Assembly: GCF_004366795.1 (NCBI RefSeq) | Contig: NZ_SORF01000001.1 | Span: 1-64,000 of the forward strand | Source: Alicyclobacillus sacchari | Lineage (GTDB): Bacteria; Bacillota; Bacilli; Alicyclobacillales; Alicyclobacillaceae | DNA length: 64,000 bases | Direction of reading: 5' to 3' | Part shown: positions 1-7,685 of the stretch, in pieces | Layout: each line of letters starts with the position of its first letter | Position numbering within the stretch: position 1 is the first letter of the stretch | Position numbers and translations under genes: made by a program | Notes under the pieces: generated by a model | Seen by the model: only the letters and a program-made list of their open reading frames with translations | What the model was told of the DNA's origin: nothing | Databases searched by the model: none

Positions 1-15
1 AAACTCTCAATGAAA
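1..15 (-). rRNA. 5' end of a 16S rRNA gene (partial)
   Basis: Read on the minus strand, the first bases give TTTCATTGAGAGTTT. This matches the start of Bacilli 16S rRNA just before the universal GATCCTGGCTCAG segment, which would lie outside the window. A boxA-like antiterminator and a sigma-A promoter sit upstream in the correct order. Only about 15 nucleotides of mature RNA are present, so the call rests on this junction plus the leader. The exact mature 5' end is uncertain by a few bases. Confidence 0.82.
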
Positions 16-66
16 TCTCACTATCCCGCATACGCGAGACAGATAAACTGGCGTGGTGTGTGTTTA

Positions 67-80
67 GTTTTCAAGGAGCG
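67..80 (-). promoter_or_regulatory. boxA-like rRNA antitermination element
   Basis: The minus strand reads CGCTCCTTGAAAAC followed by TAAACA. This is very close to the boxA element (TGCTCTTTGAAAAC) in Bacilli rRNA leaders and 16S-23S spacers, where NusB/S10 bind to prevent premature termination. It lies about 50 nucleotides upstream of the 16S start, as expected. Confidence 0.75.
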
Positions 81-235
81 ACACTGCCGTTCGAGGCAGC
101 CCAATCAATATATCACAGCTTACACTTCATCGTCAATCGGTAAGTTTTGCATCGCTCACTCGCTGGCGAGAAACAGCTTCTTACCGACTGTGCTGCTTGG
201 CGTCGCAAACTGCGCCGTCCGAAGCGGCATCGACT

Positions 236-264
236 ACTATACTACGCGAGATTGCGGCTGTCTA
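236..264 (-). promoter_or_regulatory. Predicted sigma-A promoter of the rRNA operon
   Basis: On the minus strand a -35 box TAGACA (264 to 259) and a -10 box TATAGT (241 to 236) are separated by 17 bases. Transcription would start near position 229, giving a leader of about 215 nucleotides before the 16S gene. A second perfect TATAAT (303 to 298) lies further upstream but has no recognisable -35 at normal spacing, so tandem promoters are possible but unproven. Confidence 0.65.
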
Positions 265-404
265 GTGTATTTTTATGGATAACCATGACTGCCGTGAATT
301 ATACATCCTAATCTATCGCGCGCGCTGTTGACACCCATTTCGAGACTATGCACCGCATGTGCGCGCTGTATTTGCGCGTGATGCTGCGACATGCTTTATC
401 ACTC

Positions 405-486
405 CATAACGGAACACCTCCATCCTGCTTCAGATCGAAACAGCCAGGAGAAAGGCAGGCTTCCCCTGGCTGAATGTTCCGTTATG
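405..486. repeat. Nested inverted repeat downstream of the YheC/D gene
   Basis: An outer perfect 12-base inverted repeat, CATAACGGAACA (405-416) and TGTTCCGTTATG (475-486), encloses an inner 8-base repeat, CAGCCAGG (441-448) and CCTGGCTG (465-472). The RNA would fold into a long two-part hairpin from either strand. It lies between the 3' end of the minus-strand YheC/D gene and the rRNA promoter. There is no clear T-run, so it is not a typical intrinsic terminator. It could be a 3' UTR structure, a small RNA or a remnant miniature element. The rest of 265-540 shows nothing I can support. Confidence 0.6.
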
Positions 487-543
487 CTCAAAAGACAAGT
501 TCGCTCCCCTGCCTTGGAAATGTCGGCCCCATTTGCGATCAAC

Positions 544-1791
544 CTACTTCGCTAAAAACTTGGCAAATCCCGCTTGGTAGTCTGCCAATTTGGCCAGCAT
601 AGGGCCGTCCAAGAGCGATCGCGCTGGCTTGGGGTTCATCTCAATCATCTTGACGGATCCATCCTCTTCAACGGCCATATCAAAACCCACCAATGCAGTA
701 GTCGGGTAGCGTCTTGAAAGCGCCCGTGCAATGGCCCGCGCTCGGGTTTCCAAAGCCTCCAAGGGTATGGTCTTCCCATCTGCTTCCGCCATTTGTACAA
801 GCCGACTCATGGGTACCCGCTCCCCGCCAGCGATGATGTTTGTCACCACGCCGTCCGGAGCCGCCACTTTGGGAACCATGCCAACGAGTTGCCACTCCCC
901 GTGCTCATCGCGGTGCAATACAACCCGAAAGTCGACTTTGCGACCACCAACTGTCAGAAGCTGCAAACCGCGCTGTAGTAGATAGCCTCCCACGCGCGGC
1001 CGCAGCCATGTGCGAAGCTGTGCATCCGACATCACCTTGCGCCATTTTCCACCATGTGAGCCGCGCCGATCCGCGCTTACCCTGTACCGATCCGCGTGCA
1101 ATCGTTCGATCCGGTAGACATTCATACCTCCGTAACCGCCGATGGGCTTGACGTAGGCAGTTTGCCACTCGTTTACACGGTGAATCACTTGCTCGCTGGA
1201 GGCGATGCGCTCCGTTTCCGGTGTCGCGTCGCTCATACCCGCTTGGCGCAATACCGAAATCATCTTCCATTTCCCCGGCAGCATGGGGTTAAATAGCGGA
1301 ATCTGATGCCGTTTCGCCTGTTCTCGAAGCGTCGCTGAATACCCTCGGATCGCAAGGTGTACGTACACGTTTTCGTATATAACATCAGGCAGCCGCATCG
1401 TCCGCTTGACCCAGTTCCCTTCCGGCACCTGTGGGCGTTCCGGCATGTATCCACTCACGCTTCCGGTCTGCCAATTCACGTGGTGCGGGTCGAACAAACA
1501 TACATCCATACCCATTCGTGCCGCGGCGCGGGCAATGCGCACATAGTGCGGCGCAGGACGCCGGATGCCACCGCGAACACTCGGTAACGATGTCGTCGCA
1601 ATCCCTAACAGTTTTCGTTTGTTCCCTTCCTCAGCCACGCCCACCACCTCACTCGTTCCCTCACCATGATATGTGGCGAAGCAGTGTCTGACTGTGCGCT
1701 TGTGACGTCCTGCGGTTCCTACAAAGAAAAAAGCGCGACCCACCAACTGGCGACGTACCAGTCGGCGCGATCGCGCCCCATCAAGCCCCAT
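544..1791 (-). CDS. YheC/YheD-family ATP-grasp protein (endospore coat associated)
   Basis: A 415-residue protein resembling Bacillus YheC/YheD, ATP-grasp proteins found associated with the spore coat; their substrate is unknown. The N-terminal part contains the family segment around LFDPHHVNW, and the C-terminal half has ATP-grasp features: YVKPIGGYGGMNVYRI for nucleotide binding, VDFRVVLHRDE, and VKMIEMNPKPA as the acidic metal-binding end. The ATG overlaps the queF stop in an ATGA arrangement; a GTG one codon upstream is also open. There is no strong ribosome binding site of its own, which suggests translational coupling with queF. A second family member lies at 12181-13032. Substrate and role cannot be read from the sequence. 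Confidence 0.85.
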   Translation of the reverse strand: MGLDGARSRRLVRRQLVGRAFFFVGTAGRHKRTVRHCFATYHGEGTSEVVGVAEEGNKRKLLGIATTSLPSVRGGIRRPAPHYVRIARAAARMGMDVCLFDPHHVNWQTGSVSGYMPERPQVPEGNWVKRTMRLPDVIYENVYVHLAIRGYSATLREQAKRHQIPLFNPMLPGKWKMISVLRQAGMSDATPETERIASSEQVIHRVNEWQTAYVKPIGGYGGMNVYRIERLHADRYRVSADRRGSHGGKWRKVMSDAQLRTWLRPRVGGYLLQRGLQLLTVGGRKVDFRVVLHRDEHGEWQLVGMVPKVAAPDGVVTNIIAGGERVPMSRLVQMAEADGKTIPLEALETRARAIARALSRRYPTTALVGFDMAVEEDGSVKMIEMNPKPARSLLDGPMLAKLADYQAGFAKFLAK

Positions 1792-2144
1792 CACTTCGTA
1801 TATTCAACCGTTACCTTTGTGTGAATACCCCCGCGAATGGTAAAATCGCCAACGACTTTGGCTGATCGGGGCTCGGCCGCAGCAACAAAGTCGTTTAGGA
1901 TGCGATTGACGCAATCCTCATGGTAACTGGCCTCGTTGCGATAGCTCCACAAGTAAAGCTTGAGGGACTTGAGTTCCACCAGCTTCTCATGTGGTTGGTA
2001 TTCGATATAGATGGTCGCGAAGTCGGGTTGCCCCGTCATCGGGCAGAGCGTCGTGAACTCGGCGGTCTCCATCTCGACCGTATAGACGCGATCCGGATGC
2101 GGATTCGGTACCGTCACCAGCGTCTTATTGGGTTGATTCAACAT
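1791..2144 (-). CDS. queF: NADPH-dependent 7-cyano-7-deazaguanine reductase QueF
   Basis: A 117-residue type I QueF, which reduces preQ0 to preQ1 in queuosine biosynthesis. It belongs to the T-fold family and acts in the cytoplasm as a multimer. The catalytic cysteine lies in FTTLCPMTGQPDFATI and the QueF signature in ELKSLKLYLWSYRNE. A strong AGAGGTG ribosome binding site precedes the ATG. Its partners tgt and queA lie together about 52 kb away in this window, so preQ1 made here feeds those enzymes. I saw no queC, queD or queE in the window. No convincing preQ1 riboswitch fold appears in the roughly 54-nucleotide leader. Confidence 0.96.
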   Translation of the reverse strand: MLNQPNKTLVTVPNPHPDRVYTVEMETAEFTTLCPMTGQPDFATIYIEYQPHEKLVELKSLKLYLWSYRNEASYHEDCVNRILNDFVAAAEPRSAKVVGDFTIRGGIHTKVTVEYTK

Positions 2145-2204
2145 GCCATGTCACCTCTACAAAGATAGCGCCATAAGCGCCGGAATATGCGCAGGTCCCG
2201 TATC

Positions 2205-2233
2205 ACTATACCGCCTCTGCCGATTGTGGACAA
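2205..2233 (-). promoter_or_regulatory. Predicted promoter of queF
   Basis: On the minus strand TTGTCC (2233 to 2228) and TATAGT (2210 to 2205) are separated by 17 bases, a good sigma-A match. The predicted start is about 54 nucleotides upstream of the queF ATG. The leader contains a short GGCGCTTATGGCGCT inverted repeat just upstream of the ribosome binding site. Confidence 0.55.
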
Positions 2234-2260
2234 CCTGCCATAGCGAAAGGAGATTCGCGG

Positions 2261-3676
2261 ATGGCTAATCGAAATGAATACACAGAGTTGCCAAAAGCAT
2301 TTTGTGCACTCATGCAGAACTGGCTTGGAACCGAAGCCACCTCGCTGTTCGAGGCGCTTGCATCGCCACCGACGCGCGGCCTTCGCCTATCTGGATGCAA
2401 GGCCATGCCTCTGCATATACCCAGCTTGCTGGTGCCCCATCTCAACGCCTCCATTCCCTGGACACCAGACGGATATTACATCGATGTCGATGCAGCACTT
2501 GGCAAGACGGTTCTACATGAGGCGGGAGCTTACTACCTGCAGGAGCCGTCGGCAATGGCCATCGCTCTCGCGGTTGCTCCCCAAACAGGCGAGCGCATTC
2601 TCGATCTGTGTGCAGCGCCCGGTGGCAAAACCACCCACCTCGCGTCCTTGCTTTCGCGCGCGGGCGGCGGGCGACTTGTAGCAAACGAATTCCATCCAAC
2701 GCGCGTGCGCGCACTTGCCGAAAATATCGAACGCGTCGGTGCACGAGCCGCCATCGTCAACGAATCGCCGGATCGATTGGCAACAGCGTGGCCATCTGCG
2801 TTCGACGCGGTGCTCGTGGACGCCCCCTGCTCTGGCGAAGGCATGTTTCGCAAGGACCCACAAGCCGCAAACCAGTGGCAGGCTGACAGTCCGGATCGCT
2901 GCCAAATGCGGCAACAAGAAATTTTGATCAGCGCCATAAAGCTGCTCAAACCCGGAGGACGCCTCGTCTACTCGACTTGTACATTCAATCCCTTGGAAAA
3001 CGAACGAATCGTTGCGTGGCTGTTGGACTCCTTTCCACTGTCCATCGATCCGCTTCCCGAATGGCCTGGATGGAGTTCTGGGCGTCCGGAATGGGCCTTC
3101 GATCGCCCCGAACTCTTGGGCACTCGCCGCCTCTGGCCGCATCTCGCACGCGGCGAAGGACACTTCGTCGCCCGTCTGCGCTTGGCGGAAGACGCTCTGC
3201 CCATGCAGACAACCCGCGTCCGAGCAGTTCGGCCAACGAAGAACCGGCGCGACTGGTCCGCTTGGCTGAGCTCCACCGTGGCCGATCCGCCGTCCACCTT
3301 TGTCCAGCCGCGCATACAAAAGGACATGATATTTAGCGATGAATTAGGGGACTTGCCGACAGACGGCTTACGCGTCCTGCGACCAGGCTGCCCACTCGCA
3401 ACGTGGAAAACCGATCAGTTCTCTCCCCACCACGCGCTATCGCGTGCCTTGCCAGCCAACGCGTTTCCATCCTCGATAGAACTTGACGAAGCAGAGGCTA
3501 TGGCCTATCTGCGTGGGGAAGCACTCGACAACCCGAAAGATCTGCGCGGATTTGTCCACCTGGCGTATGCCGGATACGGCCTTGGCTTTGCCAAAGGCGC
3601 CCCCGGGCGACTAAACAACCTGTATCCGAAAGGATTGCGATCCGCCCATCTAGAGCCGTTGGAGCGCCCGCATTAA
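2261..3676 (+). CDS. RsmF/NOL1-type rRNA cytosine-C5 methyltransferase
   Basis: A 471-residue SAM-dependent RNA m5C methyltransferase of the RsmB/RsmF (NOL1/NOP2/Sun) family. Visible motifs are the SAM-binding loop DLCAAPGGKT (about residue 115), VDAPCSGEGMF containing the release cysteine, and YSTCTF containing the nucleophilic cysteine. The length and C-terminal extension (GYGLGFAKGAPGRLNN) fit the RsmF/YebU-like group better than RsmB, which carries an N-terminal NusB-like domain. The ribosome binding site AAAGGAG sits in the loop of a small hairpin, GCGAA...TTCGC, immediately before the ATG. The exact target base is inferred to be in 16S rRNA. Confidence 0.9.
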   Translation: MANRNEYTELPKAFCALMQNWLGTEATSLFEALASPPTRGLRLSGCKAMPLHIPSLLVPHLNASIPWTPDGYYIDVDAALGKTVLHEAGAYYLQEPSAMAIALAVAPQTGERILDLCAAPGGKTTHLASLLSRAGGGRLVANEFHPTRVRALAENIERVGARAAIVNESPDRLATAWPSAFDAVLVDAPCSGEGMFRKDPQAANQWQADSPDRCQMRQQEILISAIKLLKPGGRLVYSTCTFNPLENERIVAWLLDSFPLSIDPLPEWPGWSSGRPEWAFDRPELLGTRRLWPHLARGEGHFVARLRLAEDALPMQTTRVRAVRPTKNRRDWSAWLSSTVADPPSTFVQPRIQKDMIFSDELGDLPTDGLRVLRPGCPLATWKTDQFSPHHALSRALPANAFPSSIELDEAEAMAYLRGEALDNPKDLRGFVHLAYAGYGLGFAKGAPGRLNNLYPKGLRSAHLEPLERPH

Positions 3677-3737
3677 GAACGGTTTGCTTAAGCCCCCCGT
3701 ACGATGAGGTCGTAAGCGATGGGAATCGAGGTGGGCG

Positions 3738-4691
3738 GTGTTGGCAAACGAGGTGAAAGTAGCCGTTTTCGGTGCGGGCGGCACCGGTGGCGCGATTGCG
3801 GAACTGCTTTTGTACGACAATTTTGGCGAGATCGCCCTCATCGATGTGAATGGCGCACTGGCGGAAGGCAAGGCGCTCGATATCGGCCAAGCCGGCGTTT
3901 TGACAGGCCGTGACAGCCGCATTTACGGCGGTAACGATCCCGCCATCTGCACAGGTGCACAGATTGTTGTGATCACAGCAGGCATCGGTCGGCGACCGGG
4001 TCTCGCCCGAGAGGAACTGTTGGCGACGAACGCGCAGATTGTGAGGGAGATTTGCGAGGAGATCAAACAACGAGCGCCGGACGCGTTCGTGATTGTGCTG
4101 ACCAATCCGGCAGATATTCTTGCCCGGACAGCTTGGGAAGCTACCGGATTTCCCGCGAATCGAGTGATGGCTCAAGGCGGGATTCTCGATAGCGCCCGTC
4201 TGGCGACCTGGATAGCGGCGTTGTGTGATGTCAGCCAGCGCGACGTGCGCGCGATGGTTCTTGGCGGACACGGTGATCACATGCTCCCCGTTCGCCAATT
4301 CGCATCCATTCATGGCATACCCGCCACTCTTTTGATGTCCGACGAGCTTTGGCAAACGGCCGTCGAACACACTCGGTATGGCGGTGGTGAAATTCTGTCC
4401 AAGTTTGCCACGCACGGCGCTGCGGTCACCCCCGCACACGCGGTCGTGGCGATGATTCATGCGCTTCTTTCGCCAGTCCCGCAAGTACTTCCCGTATCGG
4501 TGCGCAGCGAGGGAGCGTATGGCCTGCCAGAGGACGTATTCATTGGACTGCCTGTCAAACTGTCCCACAAAGGCGTCGAAGCCGTGCTTGAACTGCCTCT
4601 CGACGAGGATGACATAACGCAACTGCATCGCTCCGCTGCCGTCCTTGACAACGCATTTCAAACATGGCGAAACCGTCAATCTTCGTCGTAA
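3738..4691 (+). CDS. mdh: Malate dehydrogenase (LDH-like type)
   Basis: A 317-residue NAD-dependent malate dehydrogenase interconverting malate and oxaloacetate in the TCA cycle. The Rossmann loop is GAGGTGGAIAE (about 12-22). The substrate loop has RRPGLAR, with the arginine typical of malate dehydrogenases where lactate dehydrogenases have glutamine. LTNPADI, ILDSARL and the catalytic histidine segment VLGGHGDHMLP follow. The start is GTG at 3738 behind GAGGTG. It stands apart from citrate synthase and icd, with which mdh is clustered in many Bacilli. Its last 16 bases overlap the end of the convergent acyl-CoA dehydrogenase gene. A lactate dehydrogenase is the alternative, made unlikely by the substrate loop. 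Confidence 0.88.
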   Translation: MLANEVKVAVFGAGGTGGAIAELLLYDNFGEIALIDVNGALAEGKALDIGQAGVLTGRDSRIYGGNDPAICTGAQIVVITAGIGRRPGLAREELLATNAQIVREICEEIKQRAPDAFVIVLTNPADILARTAWEATGFPANRVMAQGGILDSARLATWIAALCDVSQRDVRAMVLGGHGDHMLPVRQFASIHGIPATLLMSDELWQTAVEHTRYGGGEILSKFATHGAAVTPAHAVVAMIHALLSPVPQVLPVSVRSEGAYGLPEDVFIGLPVKLSHKGVEAVLELPLDEDDITQLHRSAAVLDNAFQTWRNRQSSS

Positions 4692-5533
4692 TGGTAGAAG
4701 CCCTCGCCCGTCTTACGGCCCAGCTTCCCAGACCGAACCAATTGGCGAAGCAACCGCGGCGGGCGATATTTCGGATCTCCTGTTTCGCGCAAAAGCGTTT
4801 CGGTGATGGTCAACAGCGCGTCAAGTCCCATCTTATCGGCCAACGCGAGCGGCCCTATCGGGTGATTCGCACCCAACCGCATCGCGGTATCGATATCCTC
4901 CGCAGTCGCCAGTCCTTCTTGGAGCATAAAGATGGCCTCATTGACCATCGGCACGAGAATGCGATTGACGACGAACGGCGGAACATCCTGGACGACGATG
5001 GGCGTCTTGTCGATCCGCCTGCACAGGGCAACCGCGACCTCAAACGTCTCATAACTCGTCTCGTACCCGCGCGCAATTTCGACTAAGCCAACCGTCGAGA
5101 CGGGATGAAAGAAATGCATTCCGATAAAGCGATCCGGGCGCAACGTCGCCTGGGCCAATTCCGTGATGGACAATCCCGAAGTACCCGTGACAAAGACAGT
5201 GCGCTGGGGGCATATCCCATCGAGCTGTGTGAAGACCGTCCGCTTCGTCTCGAGGTCTTCCGGTACCGCCTCGAAGACGACGTCCACCTCGTCCATTCCG
5301 TCGAGACGGGATAGCGTGCGAATGCGGTGCAGCACCCCTTCCATTTCGTCTTGCATCAAGCGCGCGTTTCTTGCTTGCGAAGCCACGCGCTGGCCAATTT
5401 GAAACATGGCCGTTTCGACGACGTTCGGATCCACGTCGTACAGCCGCACTTGCAATCCGCTTACGGCACAGGTCATGGCAATCCCCCGCCCAACTGCTCC
5501 TGCACCGACGATCCCGACAGTGTGAACCTCCAC
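4676..5533 (-). CDS. 3-hydroxybutyryl-CoA / 3-hydroxyacyl-CoA dehydrogenase
   Basis: A 285-residue NAD-binding 3-hydroxyacyl-CoA dehydrogenase of the single-domain Hbd/MmgB type. It has the Rossmann motif GIVGAGAVGRGIAM near the N-terminus, FEAVPEDLETKR, GMHFFHPVSTVGLVEIARG containing the catalytic histidine, and the C-terminal domain ending KTGEGFYHY. The GTG start at 5533 is chosen because GGAGGAGGG lies just upstream and the Rossmann strand begins right after it; the open frame runs further upstream without homology. It likely acts in fatty-acid degradation or butanoyl/polyhydroxybutyrate metabolism. No thiolase or crotonase lies nearby, so the pathway is not fixed by context. Its 3' end overlaps mdh by 16 bases. 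Confidence 0.92.
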   Translation of the reverse strand: MEVHTVGIVGAGAVGRGIAMTCAVSGLQVRLYDVDPNVVETAMFQIGQRVASQARNARLMQDEMEGVLHRIRTLSRLDGMDEVDVVFEAVPEDLETKRTVFTQLDGICPQRTVFVTGTSGLSITELAQATLRPDRFIGMHFFHPVSTVGLVEIARGYETSYETFEVAVALCRRIDKTPIVVQDVPPFVVNRILVPMVNEAIFMLQEGLATAEDIDTAMRLGANHPIGPLALADKMGLDALLTITETLLRETGDPKYRPPRLLRQLVRSGKLGRKTGEGFYHYDED

Positions 5534-5695
5534 GGACAGCCCTCCTCCGGTCACTATTATGTCACAAATGAAGGCTTGAGAGTGAAGTTTTTGATTCGTA
5601 ATTCCGCATAGCAAAACAGCACTTGGAAAACATTCATATACAGTACCAAATTGCCTGCACCAAGCAGGCGGCAAAGGAACAAGGAGGGATAGCGC

Positions 5696-5824
5696 ATGCG
5701 GGATAGCACTTTGTATCTGCTCCTGGCTGCCGCATTCGCCGTATATTTGACATGGCGTCTGAGTTCGTCTCTGCGCAAAACGTTGCACCAACGCAGGAAA
5801 TTACGCGAAGAACAGGAAACGTAA
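5696..5824 (+). CDS. Small single-span membrane protein, 42 residues
   Basis: A short gene preceded by a near-perfect AAGGAGGG ribosome binding site at about 7 bases from ATG. The product begins MRDSTLYLLLAAAFAVYLTW: one hydrophobic helix of about 17 residues. A basic, then mixed-charge tail containing QRRKLREEQ follows, a pattern seen in small membrane proteins that contact a larger partner or the lipid surface. It ends three bases before the end of the convergent short-chain dehydrogenase gene and is divergent from the acyl-CoA dehydrogenase gene. I recognise no family. The ribosome binding site and amphipathic design make it a good candidate real gene. Confidence 0.6.
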   Translation: MRDSTLYLLLAAAFAVYLTWRLSSSLRKTLHQRRKLREEQET

Positions 5825-5826
5825 CA

Positions 5827-6600
5827 TTACGATGTACGCTTAGGAAACGAGTCTTTCGCCACGATCTCGCGGGCGCCGGTCACCTCGAGAACCGTTCCGT
5901 TCACTTCCTGACTGTCCTCGCGCAGGAACCATTCCACTGCGCGTGCAACATCCTCGCCGACCGGCGGCCGCAGCCCTTCCTCCGTTCGCTCGGCAGCGAC
6001 ATCTTCAATCATCCGCATCTTGTCCTCCCCGCGAATGTCGCCGGGGCAGACCATGTTTGCCGTAATTCCGTATGTGCGCTCTTCGCGCGCGATCGATCGC
6101 GTGAGTGCAGCCAAACCCGACTTGGCAGCGGCGTATGCCGCCCGGTACCGCCATCCACGGGCTTCGCCAGCACCCTCGTAGCCCACCGTGACAAACCGAC
6201 CAAACCCACGCGCTCGCATGTCGTGGACAACTTCCCTGTACAGCCAAAAGAAGTTGGTCAGGTTCCCGTGCATCATGCGCTGCCACATCTCTTCGTCGTA
6301 GTCGGCCAATGGTTTGCGCTCGAAGACAAAGGGCCCGAAGTTGTGAACGAGTGCATCGATACAAGAAAATTGTCGTTTAGCTTGCGCGAGCGCAGCCAGT
6401 ACGGATTCCCGATCAAATAAATCACAAGAAATCGCAAGGGCACCGTGCCCCATTGCCTCGACATCCGCCGCGAGGCGCAGAGCTTCTTCTTGGCTTTTGC
6501 CGTATGTAAAAGCCACGTCCCAGCCAGCCCTTGCCAGCCTGCGCACCATGGCGTGTCCAAGCCCTTTACCTGCAGATGTGATAAACGCAGTTTTCGCCAA
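5827..6600 (-). CDS. Short-chain dehydrogenase/reductase (FabG-like)
   Basis: A 257-residue SDR oxidoreductase. The N-terminal cofactor loop is TSAGKGLGHAM, the Asn strand is HNFGP, and the catalytic Tyr-Lys pair lies in YAAAKSG. The C-terminal VNGTVLEVTGA strand is typical of the FabG/3-oxoacyl reductase branch. The TTG start at 6600 is supported by AAAGGAGG eight bases upstream; the longer open frame reads into the upstream terminator-like hairpin and is not homologous. The glycine pattern TSAGKGLG departs from the usual TGxxxGIG, so substrate inference from FabG is weak. It could be cotranscribed with the 98-residue gene upstream if the hairpin between them is leaky. Confidence 0.88.
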   Translation of the reverse strand: MAKTAFITSAGKGLGHAMVRRLARAGWDVAFTYGKSQEEALRLAADVEAMGHGALAISCDLFDRESVLAALAQAKRQFSCIDALVHNFGPFVFERKPLADYDEEMWQRMMHGNLTNFFWLYREVVHDMRARGFGRFVTVGYEGAGEARGWRYRAAYAAAKSGLAALTRSIAREERTYGITANMVCPGDIRGEDKMRMIEDVAAERTEEGLRPPVGEDVARAVEWFLREDSQEVNGTVLEVTGAREIVAKDSFPKRTS

Positions 6601-6629
6601 ATCTTGTCCTCCTTTTGAGCAAACCTGTG

Positions 6630-6660
6630 TAAAGCAAGAGCCGGGCGAAGCACCCGGCTC
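6630..6660 (-). terminator. Terminator-like hairpin after the 98-residue gene
   Basis: GAGCCGGG (6638-6645) and CCCGGCTC (6653-6660) form a perfect 8-base stem with a 7-base loop. On the minus strand it is followed by TTGCTTT. The stem includes the last bases of the upstream coding region, so the stop codon is within the hairpin. The weak T-tract makes partial read-through into the SDR gene likely. Confidence 0.55.
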
Positions 6661-6955
6661 ACCACCAGTAGGGTCCCCACCACGGGGCCAAAGCCCAGGC
6701 AGCCGCCCACGGAATGAAGAAAAATGGCCAGATCCACCAAGCAGATTGCGCATCCAATTCACCTGCGCCCTGATTTAGTGTCTGCACATTCGCCTCATCC
6801 GCAGCGGCAGCAAGGCGACCACCTTGGCGATACGTTTGCAAATACAAACCGCGATCATCGATGTGATGCAGAATGCCGCGGTGTACTCCATATGCGGTAT
6901 GCACCACAACCGGACGGCCAATGTGCTGCATCGCAAGCGCCCGAAGGTTTGCCAT
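6659..6955 (-). CDS. Uncharacterised 98-residue protein with a tryptophan-rich membrane tail
   Basis: I do not recognise a named family. The N-terminal half (MANLRALAMQHIGRPVVVHT and following) has the glycine/valine spacing of a small beta-barrel: a short strand, VHTAYGVHRGILHHIDDRGLYL, then a polar linker. The C-terminal 28 residues are an aromatic hydrophobic segment ending in APWWGPYWW. Similar small proteins with a barrel-like start and Trp/Pro/Gly-rich end occur in sporeforming Bacilli. The ATG at 6955 lies 7 bases after GAGGAGGA; an upstream ATG (6961) is too close to it. Function unknown; a membrane- or coat-associated protein is possible. Confidence 0.7.
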   Translation of the reverse strand: MANLRALAMQHIGRPVVVHTAYGVHRGILHHIDDRGLYLQTYRQGGRLAAAADEANVQTLNQGAGELDAQSAWWIWPFFFIPWAAAWALAPWWGPYWW

Positions 6956-7061
6956 GTCCATTCCTCCTCGCACGTTTGCTGTACCTTACGCGCAACAACG
7001 AGCAAAGGCATGGACTAATTGGCAAGGCTGATGCGGAATCGAGGTTCACCTTCACCTTGAT

Positions 7062-7607
7062 TCAGGCACTGTATTCAATGATTTCGATCCGCTTGATATG
7101 CACAGGATCCACCGGACGGCTGACCTCACCCATATCGCTCCGTTCCACCGGCTGTGATGCAATGTCCATGACAGTATCCATGCCGGCGCTGATGCGGCCA
7201 AATACGGAGTAATACGGCGACCGATTGAGGTTCTTGCTCATGTCGCCGGTACAAATAAAAAACTGTGATCCGTTTGTGTTCGGGCCTGCGTTGGCCATGG
7301 CAACGACGCCAGGTTCATAGGACAACACGGGCGGTAATTCATCGCGAAAACGGTAACCCGGGCCACCCCGCCCTGTCCCTGTCGGATCTCCACCCTGAAT
7401 CATGAATTCTTTGATCACGCGGTGAAAGATCACGCCGTCATAATAGCCGTCGCGGGCAAGAAAGACAAAGTTGTTCACCGTGAGCGGCGCCTTGTTCGCC
7501 AACAACTCGATGGTGAATTCACCCTTGTCCGTATGGACAACCGCTTCATAGCGGCTTCCTTCGTTCAATTGAAAATCTGGGGCTTTGTCATATTGTTTCT
7601 GTGGCAA
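7062..7607 (-). CDS. ppiB: Peptidyl-prolyl cis-trans isomerase, cyclophilin type
   Basis: A roughly 181-residue cyclophilin that catalyses proline isomerisation during folding. The core motifs are FHRVIKEFMIQGGDPTGTG, containing the catalytic Arg, and GSQFFICTGD. There is no signal peptide, so it is cytoplasmic. A GTG at 7616 opens the frame, but GAGGTG lies just after it and six bases before TTG at 7607, so TTG is the better start. The N-terminal extension before the first cyclophilin strand (about 20 residues) is common in Bacilli PpiB proteins. It stands as a single gene. Confidence 0.94.
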   Translation of the reverse strand: MPQKQYDKAPDFQLNEGSRYEAVVHTDKGEFTIELLANKAPLTVNNFVFLARDGYYDGVIFHRVIKEFMIQGGDPTGTGRGGPGYRFRDELPPVLSYEPGVVAMANAGPNTNGSQFFICTGDMSKNLNRSPYYSVFGRISAGMDTVMDIASQPVERSDMGEVSRPVDPVHIKRIEIIEYSA

Positions 7608-7685
7608 CCTGGACACCTCGCATAGTGGCCGTGATCGGCCGAAGTCTATGCACAGCTTAACACAGACAACATTTACCGCCCAAGT

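Noticed and set aside
10-282. 90-codon plus-strand open frame at the left edge
   Set aside because: It runs antisense through the rRNA leader, boxA and promoter, has no ribosome binding site and reads as random composition.
298-303. Perfect minus-strand TATAAT as a second rRNA promoter
   Set aside because: No acceptable -35 at 16-18 bases; kept only as a remark under the main promoter.
2145-2200. preQ1 riboswitch in the queF leader
   Set aside because: The short leader lacks the CUA-rich loop and A-rich tail of known preQ1 classes.
2513-3319. 268-codon minus-strand frame opposite the RsmF-type gene
   Set aside because: Shadow of a GC-rich gene; no start site signal and no homology that I recognise.
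3498-4679. 393-codon minus-strand frame opposite mdh
   Set aside because: It is the shadow of mdh and the end of the methyltransferase gene, with no family motif; both sense genes have full sets of conserved residues.
3738-4691. L-lactate dehydrogenase instead of malate dehydrogenase
   Set aside because: The substrate loop carries RRPGLAR, the arginine type of malate dehydrogenases.
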